Positions 28,129 through 35,846 of a stretch of 64,000 nt of DNA are shown in pieces. The number at the start of each line of letters is the position of its first letter. The first letter of the stretch is position 1. The position numbers were made by a program, and so were the translations under genes. Under the pieces are notes generated by a model. The model was not told the DNA's origin and did not search any database. It saw only the letters and a list, made by a program, of their open reading frames with translations. Source of the DNA: Arenimonas oryziterrae DSM 21050 = YC6267. GTDB taxonomy: Bacteria; Pseudomonadota; Gammaproteobacteria; Xanthomonadales; Xanthomonadaceae. Location of the stretch: assembly GCF_000420545.1 (NCBI RefSeq), contig NZ_ATVD01000001.1, positions 186,001-250,000 of the forward strand. The letters are read 5' to 3'.

Positions 28129-28626
28129 TTAGAGCTTGCCGCGCACCTGGGTCAGCAGTTCCGCCGCCGGACCGGAGGTCATTGGCAGGCCGTCGGCGCT
28201 GATCGCGCTGACGCGGCTCTGACCGCCGCTGGCTTCCACGCGGATCAGGAAATTGACCTCGCGATAGCTCACGTCGTAGCTGGTGATGGCTTCCGCGCGC
28301 CCGGTGATGGTCGCGCCATCGATGCCTTCCAGCGCGCTGCCGACCCGGCCCCAGACGGCCTTGGTGTCGCCGTCGACGAGGAATCCACCGGTGTTGGCCG
28401 GGCTATGCGGGCCACCCAGCAGGGAGGCGGCCGGCAGGGCCGTGGCACCGGAGGTATCGGGCACATCGAGGTCCGGCGGCACTTCCAGGGGACGGTTCTC
28501 GACGCTGGTGGCGTAGGAATTCTTGTTCGAACGGCTCTTGAGCCAGCCGCAGCCGGTCGCGGAGATCATGGCCAGGGCCACGAAGGCGACCAGCACGGGA
28601 CGGGTGTAACGACGGACGGAAATCAT
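28129..28626 (-). CDS. bamC: BamC-like lipoprotein downstream of dapA
   Basis: The 165-residue product is a predicted outer-membrane lipoprotein; the signal ends in the lipobox ISATGC with the acylated cysteine at 26. The mature N-terminus has the VENRPLEVPPDLDVPDTSG motif, like the BamC N-terminal segment that contacts BamD. It lacks most of the two helix-grip domains of E. coli BamC (about 344 residues), so it is a short form. I start at 28626 because a Shine-Dalgarno AGGAG sits 7 nt upstream; a longer frame reaching 28704 lacks one. It follows dapA, as bamC does in E. coli. Assignment to the BAM complex is inferred from order and motif. Confidence 0.65.
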   Translation of the reverse strand: MISVRRYTRPVLVAFVALAMISATGCGWLKSRSNKNSYATSVENRPLEVPPDLDVPDTSGATALPAASLLGGPHSPANTGGFLVDGDTKAVWGRVGSALEGIDGATITGRAEAITSYDVSYREVNFLIRVEASGGQSRVSAISADGLPMTSGPAAELLTQVRGKL

Positions 28627-28700
28627 CAGTTGCTCCTGCGGAATGAGGCGGGCGGCCAGGCCGCGGATTGAGTAGACAGTAGACCAGTCGGCAAAGTTCG

Positions 28701-29591
28701 TCACGACAGGCCCGATTCCAGCCGCGTGCAGAGGGTAGCCATGGCGTCGGCGGCGGCGCCGTGCGCGGACGACAGCGTCGTCAGCGGCAGGCGCAGGCCC
28801 TCGCCGATACCCAGGCGCTGCAGCAGCGCTTTGAGCGGAATGGGATTGGATTCGATACCGAGGAAGTCGTACAGCGGCGCCAGACGCGCATCGAGTGCCG
28901 CCGCCTCATCGCCCTTGCCGGCGCTGACCAGACGGCACAGCTGCGCGAATGCGGCAGGAACCGTGTTCGACGCCACCGAAATCACGCCGACCGCACCGCC
29001 GCGCATCGCGCGCACGAAGGTCGGATCGTCGCCGCTGAGCAGGGCGAAATCGGCCGAACCCAGCGGATACAGGGCGTTCCAGCGCGCTTCGTCGCCGCGC
29101 GCTTCCTTGAGACCGACGATATTGGCGTGCGTGCACAGCTGCGCGACGGTGTCCGGCTGCAAATCGCAACCGGTGCGCCCGGGCACGTTGTAGAGCACGA
29201 CGGGCAAGCCACCTTCTTCGGCAACGGCGGTGTAATGCGCGAACAAACCCGCCGGCGTCGGACGCACATAGGGCGGCGTGACCACGAGCGCGAAGCCGGC
29301 CCCGCCATCGCGTGCCAGGCGCGTCTGGGCGATTGTCTTGGCAGTGTTGGACTGGCCGGTACCGGCAAGCACGAGCATGCGCCCGTCGATGTGCTCCACC
29401 GCCGAGCGCAGCAGGCGGCTGAACTCCTCGTCCGACAGCGCGGCAGCTTCGCCGGTCGAACCGGCGACGACCACGCCACGCGTGCCGCCGGCGATCTGCC
29501 GGTCGAGCAGACGCCGCCATGCGGGAAAATCGATCTCGCCCGACGCCGTGAACGGGGTCGCCAGGGCCGTGATGCTGCCTGAGAGGTGCAA
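28701..29591 (-). CDS. dapA: 4-hydroxy-tetrahydrodipicolinate synthase
   Basis: DapA condenses pyruvate with aspartate semialdehyde, the first step of lysine and diaminopimelate synthesis. The product of about 296 residues has GSITALATPF at the N-terminus, VVVAGSTGEAAALSDEE with the second-substrate threonine, the YNVPGRTGCD motif with the conserved tyrosine, and the Schiff-base lysine in IVGLKEARGD. No ATG starts at the usual position; the TTG at 29591 gives the family N-terminus and is preceded by GAAGG at a plausible distance. An upstream ATG would add about 25 unlikely residues. It is divergent from gcvR. Confidence 0.93.
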   Translation of the reverse strand: MHLSGSITALATPFTASGEIDFPAWRRLLDRQIAGGTRGVVVAGSTGEAAALSDEEFSRLLRSAVEHIDGRMLVLAGTGQSNTAKTIAQTRLARDGGAGFALVVTPPYVRPTPAGLFAHYTAVAEEGGLPVVLYNVPGRTGCDLQPDTVAQLCTHANIVGLKEARGDEARWNALYPLGSADFALLSGDDPTFVRAMRGGAVGVISVASNTVPAAFAQLCRLVSAGKGDEAAALDARLAPLYDFLGIESNPIPLKALLQRLGIGEGLRLPLTTLSSAHGAAADAMATLCTRLESGLS

Positions 29592-29707
29592 GGGAGTGGC
29601 CTTCAGAAATCCATGTGCGATGTTACTTGCGGGGGGAAAGCGGCGGCAAGTATGCTGGCTTGGCATTTCAGGCGCGAAACCCTCCGCGCCGCCGCTGGAA
29701 CATCGCA

Positions 29708-30268
29708 TTGACCGACGCTGCCGCTCGACCCGCTGCCAACGAAAACCACCTGCTGATCAGCGCATACACCACGCATCCGCAGTCTCCCCTGCTGGCGGTC
29801 ACCCGTCGCATCGCTGATTCCGGCTGCAATATGGTCGACGCCCGGCTGTCGACGGTCGGTCGCGACGTGTCCGTGATCGCGCTCGCGGTCGGTTCCTGGG
29901 ACGCGGTCGCCAAGCTCGAAGCCCAGCTCACGCGGCTCGAGCGCGAGGAAGGTTTCAAGCTCGTGTGGTACCGCACCGGCCCCAAGCCGATGCAGTCCAA
30001 CCTGCTGCCCTACATCGTGGAAGTCGTCGCCGCCGACAAACCCGGCATCCTGTTCCAGCTGGCCGATTTCTTCGACCGTCAGGGCATCACCATCGAAACC
30101 CTGCAGAGTTCGCGCTACCGGGCGATGCAGACCGGCGCCGAGATGTTCACCTGCCAGGTAACCGTCGGCATCCCGGCGAACATGCACATTGCTGCACTGC
30201 GCGACGATTTCATGGAGTTCTGCGATCACCTCAACCTTGACGCCATCATGGATCCGATGAAATTCTGA
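29708..30268 (+). CDS. gcvR: Glycine cleavage system regulator GcvR-like, tandem ACT domains
   Basis: GcvR binds GcvA to repress the gcv operon when glycine is low. The product of about 186 residues contains two ACT domains. The first (about 15-90) has SPLLAVTRRIADSGCNMVDA; the second (about 100-180) has ADKPGILFQLADFFDRQGIT. No ATG is present upstream of the first domain; I use the TTG at 29708, although an ATG about 93 bp upstream is in frame and gives an unlikely arginine-rich extension. Position divergent to dapA matches E. coli. No gcvA or gcv gene lies in the window. Confidence 0.82.
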   Translation: MTDAAARPAANENHLLISAYTTHPQSPLLAVTRRIADSGCNMVDARLSTVGRDVSVIALAVGSWDAVAKLEAQLTRLEREEGFKLVWYRTGPKPMQSNLLPYIVEVVAADKPGILFQLADFFDRQGITIETLQSSRYRAMQTGAEMFTCQVTVGIPANMHIAALRDDFMEFCDHLNLDAIMDPMKF

Positions 30269-30446
30269 GCGCGAATGCCCGAACGCCTATCACCCGCCCT
30301 CGCCGATCCGCCCGTCCGTCGTCACGGACACCCAGCCGCCCTCCGCTTCGGCTGCCTGCAATGACCGTCCCTCGTTTTCACCCCACCCGCCGTCTCGCCA
30401 TGCGAGCCACGGCGGCATATCGCTGTCCCTCTGTCAGGAACCATCA

Positions 30447-31844
30447 ATGACCAGAAGCAAGCGCATCTATGTGTTGGACACCAATGTGCTGATGCACGAC
30501 CCGACTGCGCTGTTCAAATTCGAGGAGCACGATGTCTTCATACCGATGATGGTCCTGGAGGAGCTCGACAACGGCAAGAAAGGCCATTCCGAAGCCAGCC
30601 GCAACGCCCGCCAGGTCAGCCGCTTCCTCAACGAGCTGATCGAGGCGCACGGCAGCAACAATCTCGACGGCGGTGTGTCGCTGGCGCCGCCGAAAGGCCT
30701 GCAACTGCGCAGCGCCGAGAGCGTCGGCAAGCTGCTGTTCCAGCTCAAGCCGGTCGAAACCGGCAAGCGTTTCGGCACCGTCATGCCGGACAACCTGATC
30801 CTCGGTTCGATCCTGCAACTGCGCGAGGACAATCCCGGCATCCCGGTCGTGCTGGTGTCCAAGGACATCAACCTGCGCATCAAGGCCTCGATCTGCGCCG
30901 TGCCGGCCGAGGACTACGAAAACGACCGCGCGCTGGACGATTTCAACCTGCTGTTCACCGGCGCGACCGAACTGCCCGGCGATTTCTGGGAACGCCACGA
31001 AGGCAACCTGCGCTCGTGGACGGAAAAGGGCCGCACCTTCTACGAAGTGCGGCGCATGCCCGACGACGGCTGGTACGCCAACCAGTTCCTGTACCTGCCG
31101 GGTGAGGACGAAGTCGAACTCAAGGTCGCCAAACTCGATGGCGATCGCGCGATCCTGCAGATCGTCGACGACTATCGTTCGCACCAGCACCAGGTCTGGG
31201 GCATCAACGCGCGTAACCGCGAACAGAATTTCGCCTTCAATGCGCTGATGGATCCGGAAATCGATTTCGTCACCCTGCTCGGCACCGCCGGCACCGGCAA
31301 GACCTTGCTGGCCCTGGCCGCCGGTCTCGCACAGACGATGGACGTGCAGCGCTATCGCGAAATCATCATGACCCGCGCGACGGTCAGCGTCGGCGAGGAC
31401 ATCGGTTTCCTGCCCGGTACCGAAGAGGAAAAGATGACGCCGTGGATGGGCGCGCTGACCGACAACCTCGAAGTGCTCACGCACACCGACGACCACGGTG
31501 CCTGGGGCCGCGGCGCAACCAATGACCTGCTGGCGAGCCGCATCAAGATCCGCGCGATGAACTTCATGCGCGGCCGCACCTTCCTCAACCGCTGGGTCAT
31601 CGTCGACGAGGCGCAGAACCTCACGCCCAAGCAGATGAAAACCCTGATCACGCGCGCCGGCCCGGGCACGAAGATAATCTGCATGGGCAACGTCGAACAG
31701 ATCGACACGCCCTACCTCACCGAAACGACCTCCGGCCTGACCTACGCCGTGGACCGCTTCAAGAACTGGGCACACAGCGCGCACATCACCTTGCGTCGCG
31801 GCGAGCGCTCGCGCCTGGCCGACTACGCGTCGGAAGTGCTGTAG
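30447..31844 (+). CDS. PIN-PhoH fusion ATPase (YlaK-like)
   Basis: The 465-residue protein is a PIN-PhoH type, fusing an N-terminal PIN ribonuclease domain (RIYVLDTNVLMHDPT with the catalytic Asp11) to a C-terminal PhoH ATPase. The ATPase shows the Walker A motif GTAGTGKT near 278-285 and the Walker B segment VIVDEAQNLTPKQMK near 384-398, with the sensor motif GPGTKIICMGNVEQID. Such proteins are thought to be RNA helicases with nuclease activity, and this is inference for this gene. A gap of 178 bp lies upstream, with no operon partner before it; the YoaK-like gene follows 4 bp after the stop. Confidence 0.93.
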   Translation: MTRSKRIYVLDTNVLMHDPTALFKFEEHDVFIPMMVLEELDNGKKGHSEASRNARQVSRFLNELIEAHGSNNLDGGVSLAPPKGLQLRSAESVGKLLFQLKPVETGKRFGTVMPDNLILGSILQLREDNPGIPVVLVSKDINLRIKASICAVPAEDYENDRALDDFNLLFTGATELPGDFWERHEGNLRSWTEKGRTFYEVRRMPDDGWYANQFLYLPGEDEVELKVAKLDGDRAILQIVDDYRSHQHQVWGINARNREQNFAFNALMDPEIDFVTLLGTAGTGKTLLALAAGLAQTMDVQRYREIIMTRATVSVGEDIGFLPGTEEEKMTPWMGALTDNLEVLTHTDDHGAWGRGATNDLLASRIKIRAMNFMRGRTFLNRWVIVDEAQNLTPKQMKTLITRAGPGTKIICMGNVEQIDTPYLTETTSGLTYAVDRFKNWAHSAHITLRRGERSRLADYASEVL

Positions 31845-31848
31845 TTCC

Positions 31849-32529
31849 ATGGCCGAGCGGCTGGCCACGTGGGTCTGGGTCGGCGCCGCCGCCCTCGCCT
31901 GCGTGGCCGGCATCGTCAATGTCGTCGGCTTCCTGGGCTATCAGCACCAGGCCATCACGCATCTCACCGGCAATACCAGCCTGCTCGCGGCCGCGCTCGT
32001 CGACGGCGATGCCCTCGGCGCCAGACATCTGTTCGGCGCGTTGGCGGCGTTTGTCGGCGGTGCGATGCTCAGCGGCCTGATCATCCAGGACAGCACCCTG
32101 AAACTCGGCCGGCGCTACGGCGTGGTGCTGACGCTCGAATCGCTGCTGCTGCTGGCGGCGGTGCCGCTGTTCCAGCGCCAACAACCGGCCGGCGCCTTGT
32201 GTGCGGCGATGGCCTGCGGACTGCAGAACGCGATGGCGACCACGTACAGTGGCGCGATCGTGCGCACCTCGCACGTCAGCGGCATGTTCACGGATCTCGG
32301 CATCATGCTCGGCCACGCGCTGCGCGGCATGCCGGTGGCACGTCGACGGCTGGGCCTGTGCACGCTGGTGATCGCATTCTTTTTTTCCGGCGGCCTGCTC
32401 GGTGCCTGCTTGTTCGCGCGTTATCAGTACGCCGCCCTGTATCTGCCGGCGGCGCTGACCGGCATCACCGGCCTGGCCTACGTCGCGTATCGCCAACGGC
32501 AACGTTTGCGCGAGGGTTCCGGGTCATGA
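31849..32529 (+). CDS. YoaK/DUF1275 family integral membrane protein
   Basis: The 226-residue protein is predicted to have about six transmembrane helices with the DUF1275 signatures GYQHQAITHLTGNTSLL near 35-51, LQNAMATTYSGAIVRTSHVSGMFTDLG near 125-151, and SGGLLGA. E. coli YoaK is the reference; it has no established role. The gene lies 4 bp after the PhoH gene and overlaps thiD by 4 bp (ATGA), so it is probably translated with it. The thiD link could hint at a thiamine-related transport role, but I have no direct evidence. Confidence 0.85.
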   Translation: MAERLATWVWVGAAALACVAGIVNVVGFLGYQHQAITHLTGNTSLLAAALVDGDALGARHLFGALAAFVGGAMLSGLIIQDSTLKLGRRYGVVLTLESLLLLAAVPLFQRQQPAGALCAAMACGLQNAMATTYSGAIVRTSHVSGMFTDLGIMLGHALRGMPVARRRLGLCTLVIAFFFSGGLLGACLFARYQYAALYLPAALTGITGLAYVAYRQRQRLREGSGS

Positions 32530-33332
32530 GCAACCAGCGGCGTGCGATCTGCGCGCTGACCATTGCCGGCTCCGATTCCGGCGGCGGTGCCGGCATCCAG
32601 GCTGATCTGAAGACATTCGCGGCGCATGGCGTGCACGGCCTGTCGGCGATCGCGGCGCTGACGGCGCAGAACACCCGGGCCGTCACTGCGGTGAACGTTC
32701 CGCCGACGGCCTTCCTGCACGCACAGATCGACGCCTGCTTCGATGACTTCCGCATCGGCGCCGTGAAGCTGGGCATGCTCGCGAATGCGCGTGTCATCCA
32801 CGCCGTCGCCGATGCGCTCGAACGCCATCGGCCGAAACACGTCGTGCTCGATCCGGTCATGGTCGCCAGCTCCGGCGCGCGCCTGCTCGATCCTGCGGCG
32901 CTGAACGCCCTGCGTTCGCGCCTGATACCACTCGCCACGGTGATCACGCCGAATATTCCCGAAGCCGAATTGTTGCTCGGTCACACCATCGTCAGCGGCG
33001 CGGACGCGGACCGGGCCTTGGCCGAGTTGCGCGCGCTTGGCGCGCGCGCGGTGCTGCTCAAGGGCGGGCACCTCCAAGGGCGCGAGATGACCGACCGTCT
33101 CGATGACGGCCGTCGTCGCCACGCGTTCGTGCATGCGCGACTGAAGGTCGAAGGCCACGGCACCGGTTGCACGCTGGCGTCGGCGATTGCAGCGCAGCTC
33201 AGCCTGGGGCAGTCACTCGCGGGAGCCTGCGCGGCGGCCGCGGACTATGTGCATGGTGCGCTCGTGCACGCATCGCGACCGGGCAAGGGCAAGGTCGCCG
33301 TGCTCGATCATTTCTGGAAACTTCGCGGCTGA
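32526..33332 (+). CDS. thiD: Hydroxymethylpyrimidine kinase / phosphomethylpyrimidine kinase
   Basis: ThiD phosphorylates the HMP moiety of thiamine twice. The 268-residue ribokinase-fold protein has LTIAGSDSGGGAGIQADLKTF near 12-32, VLDPVMVASSGARLL near 106-120, NIPEAELLLG near 143, and the C-terminal anion hole HGTGCTLASAIAAQL with the catalytic aspartate-type GTGC region near 210-224. The ATG overlaps the YoaK-like stop by 4 bp. A perfect terminator follows 7 bp after the stop. No TPP riboswitch-like sequence is visible upstream of the operon. Confidence 0.96.
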   Translation: MSNQRRAICALTIAGSDSGGGAGIQADLKTFAAHGVHGLSAIAALTAQNTRAVTAVNVPPTAFLHAQIDACFDDFRIGAVKLGMLANARVIHAVADALERHRPKHVVLDPVMVASSGARLLDPAALNALRSRLIPLATVITPNIPEAELLLGHTIVSGADADRALAELRALGARAVLLKGGHLQGREMTDRLDDGRRRHAFVHARLKVEGHGTGCTLASAIAAQLSLGQSLAGACAAAADYVHGALVHASRPGKGKVAVLDHFWKLRG

Positions 33333-33338
33333 CCAGGA

Positions 33339-33361
33339 AAAGGGCGCCATCGGCGCCCTTT
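33339..33361. terminator. Bidirectional intrinsic terminator after thiD
   Basis: AAAGGGCGCC-ATC-GGCGCCCTTT, identical to the fdxA terminator at 28084-28106, separates thiD from the convergent DUF11 protein gene. The stem is 10 bp with a 3-nt loop, an A-run to the left and T-run to the right. Confidence 0.85.
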
Positions 33362-33381
33362 CTCTTGCGACAGCGGAAGCC

Positions 33382-35733
33382 TCAGTTGCCGGTCGCTGTG
33401 ACGTTCGCGGTCACGGTGAAGGTGACCGTGGCGCCGCTGGGCAGCGTGGGAATGACCAGACCGCCGCCTTGTAGCAGGACCACCGTCACTGTCGCCGGGC
33501 AGACCGCACCACCCGTCGTGCCGGAACAGACGACGCCGGTGACGCTCAGACCGGTCACCGCCGGATCGGCGAGCACGGCATTGTTCGCACTGCTCGGGCC
33601 CAGATTGCTTACGACCAGGGTGTAGGTCGTGGTACCGCCGGCCGTCACGTTGCCCGTGCTGTCGGTCTTGGTCACGCGCAGGTCGGTGCTCGTGGTGATG
33701 CGCACGCGCGTGACATCCGGAATCGCCGTGCCGTCCTCCGGCTGGTTGACCACGTCGCCGGGAATGAGCGCGCCGTTGTTGTCGGTCGTGATCGCCGCGC
33801 CGAGGCCGGTCGCAGTTCCGCTGCCCTGGTTGTCGAGATTGCCCGAGATGTTCGCGTTGACTGTGGCGTCGATGTTCGCAGTGATGGTGGCGCCGGCAAC
33901 CAGGGATTGCGCCGCAGCGAGCAGATTGCCGCTGCCGGCGTAGCCGCCAAGCGCGGTCGCGCCCGTCACCGACAGGCTGGAGAACGTCAGACCAGCAGGC
34001 AAGGTGTCGGCGATCTGCACGTTCGTCAGCGTCGTCGCACCCGCCGGCAGCGAATAGCTCAGCGAATAGCGCAGCGTATCGCCCGTCGACGGGCCGGTCG
34101 GCGCGAGATCGGTGAGCACGCTGACGGTTTTCACTGGGCACAGCACGGCCACCGACGCGGTCGCGCTGTTGGGCTGGAACACATAGCCGGCATTACCCGC
34201 CACGCTGGTGCCCTCAGCGAGCGCATCCGCGCCGGTACCGGTCGCGGTGGTCGCGACGGTAGCGGCATTGCTCGACAGCGTCTGGCAAGACGCGCCGGCC
34301 GACGCCAGCACGGTATTGATCGTGTAGGTCAAGGAACCACCGACCGGCATCGCGGCCGTCGTCGGCAGCGCACCCGAGCCGCTCGCGGCGGAACACGTCG
34401 CGCCCCCGGCGGCGACGCAGGTCCAGGCTCCGAGGGTCAGGCCGGTCGGCGTATCGGACACGGTGACGGCGCTGACGTCGTGCGCGGTCAGCGGTGCAAG
34501 CGTGAGCACGCTCGGCGTGACATTGCTGTAGGTCAGGGTGAAGACGGCCGCCGCCCCGAGACCGCCAGCGGCGACGTTCGAGGTCTTGGCCACGCGCAGA
34601 TCGACGTCGTCATCGATCAGGGTATAGGTCGACGTCGTGCGGCCCGCGCCGCCGCAAGTGGCGATCGAGCTGATGTTGTAGGTGGCGCCGGCGTTGACCT
34701 GGAAGGTGATCGTCTCGTTGTTTTCGATGATCGCTTCGTTGGTCACGGTGATCGGCAACGCGAACGAACTGGCGGTGACGCCGTCGTAGTTGCCGGCGGG
34801 AATCGTCATCGTGAACGCCGCGACGCCGGTGGGCGTTGTGTAATCAGTGCCGAGCGTCGCCGTGCCACCGGTGACCGTGATCGCGACGACGACACCGCCC
34901 ACCGGCACGATGCCCGAGACATTGATGCGCGGCAGACCGGTGCCCACGGCTTCACGGCCGGAGGACGCGGCAGCTTCGAACTCCACCACCGGACGCAGCG
35001 TGACCACGAATTCGTCGAGGAAGTTGCCGGAGGTGATGCCGCCTGCCGCCGACACCGCGGTCAGCGCCAGACGATTGACGCCGCCCGCGCCCGTGTAGAC
35101 GAAGGTGCCCTGGTACTGGCGCCAGCCATTGCCGGCGAGCGCGTTGGCGCCGAGGACTGTGCTCGGTCCGGCGACTGGCGCGGCAGACGCCGTGCCATTG
35201 GAAGTCGTGGATACGCGCACGATCTGCTGGACGAGCGCGCCGGCGGTGCTCAGGACCTGGAAGTCCATGACGTCGCCGGTGGTCGTGCTGCTGCGGCCGC
35301 GATGCAAGAAACTGTAGGAGCCGCTCTCGCCGTTGACCAGGCAAACGGTCTGGTACTGGGTCGCGGCGCTGTTGGAATTGAGCTCGGCGTATTGGTTGCC
35401 CGCGCCGGTCGCGGTCGCCACGCCATTGAAGCCCGTGGTCCACATTTCGATGACCGGTCCGGGCGTGGTCAGCGCCGGCGGGATCGTGCAGCCGCCGAAG
35501 ACGGTCCAGGCCGTGGTCGGCTCGGTCGTGTTCCAGCCGGGAATGAACTGGTCGGGGATCCAGTACGCGCAGTTCGCCGGCAGCACCGGCGTTTCGAAAC
35601 CGGAATTGAGGAATGAGCGCTGGATCTGCGCCTGCGCCGTGCTCGATACGAACAGACCGAGCAGCATCGACAGCGTGACCCATGCCATGGCCCGCCACAG
35701 GCGCAGACCGCGATTGAAAGCCTTGAAGCCCAT
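33382..35733 (-). CDS. Large secreted surface protein with Calx-beta and DUF11 repeats
   Basis: The 783-residue product starts with a signal peptide (about 1-36, ending VSSTAQAQ). After an N-terminal region of about 230 residues there is a Calx-beta-like domain (about 265-370, with ATLGTDYTTPTGVAAFTM and ENNETITFQV), then three DUF11-type immunoglobulin-like stretches at about 375-500, 500-620 and 640-783. Cysteines are few and paired. It ends with TVTANVTATGN and has no obvious sorting signal such as a PEP-CTERM, autotransporter or LPXTG motif, so the way it is retained or released is unclear. It is downstream of icd, with an unusual leader. Confidence 0.85.
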   Translation of the reverse strand: MGFKAFNRGLRLWRAMAWVTLSMLLGLFVSSTAQAQIQRSFLNSGFETPVLPANCAYWIPDQFIPGWNTTEPTTAWTVFGGCTIPPALTTPGPVIEMWTTGFNGVATATGAGNQYAELNSNSAATQYQTVCLVNGESGSYSFLHRGRSSTTTGDVMDFQVLSTAGALVQQIVRVSTTSNGTASAAPVAGPSTVLGANALAGNGWRQYQGTFVYTGAGGVNRLALTAVSAAGGITSGNFLDEFVVTLRPVVEFEAAASSGREAVGTGLPRINVSGIVPVGGVVVAITVTGGTATLGTDYTTPTGVAAFTMTIPAGNYDGVTASSFALPITVTNEAIIENNETITFQVNAGATYNISSIATCGGAGRTTSTYTLIDDDVDLRVAKTSNVAAGGLGAAAVFTLTYSNVTPSVLTLAPLTAHDVSAVTVSDTPTGLTLGAWTCVAAGGATCSAASGSGALPTTAAMPVGGSLTYTINTVLASAGASCQTLSSNAATVATTATGTGADALAEGTSVAGNAGYVFQPNSATASVAVLCPVKTVSVLTDLAPTGPSTGDTLRYSLSYSLPAGATTLTNVQIADTLPAGLTFSSLSVTGATALGGYAGSGNLLAAAQSLVAGATITANIDATVNANISGNLDNQGSGTATGLGAAITTDNNGALIPGDVVNQPEDGTAIPDVTRVRITTSTDLRVTKTDSTGNVTAGGTTTYTLVVSNLGPSSANNAVLADPAVTGLSVTGVVCSGTTGGAVCPATVTVVLLQGGGLVIPTLPSGATVTFTVTANVTATGN

Positions 35734-35821
35734 GCCCTGTTCCCCGCGGCGCAAGCCGCTCAGTCTTGCCTGTCGCGCATCATGCCCTGTTCCGGGGGTC
35801 TTTCGGACCGGTTTGCCGGTC
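35731..35821 (-). promoter_or_regulatory. Leader with a duplicated ribosome-binding/start region and two hairpins
   Basis: Read on the minus strand, GGAACAGGGCATG occurs twice, 50 bp apart (35793-35781 and 35743-35731). The first copy opens a minimal frame of seven codons (MMRDRQD) ending in TGA; the second starts the secreted DUF11 protein. Between them lies the hairpin GCGGC-TTGC-GCCGC, and upstream of the first lies GACCGG-CAAA-CCGGTC. There is no U-run after the upstream hairpin, so it is not a classical terminator. Confidence 0.4.
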
Positions 35822-35846
35822 GCCAGGCGTCCGGCGCCGGTCCGTC

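Noticed and set aside
31845-32525. TPP riboswitch in front of thiD
   Set aside because: thiD starts inside an overlap with the YoaK-like gene, with no leader. The region upstream of the PhoH gene also shows no thi-box pattern.
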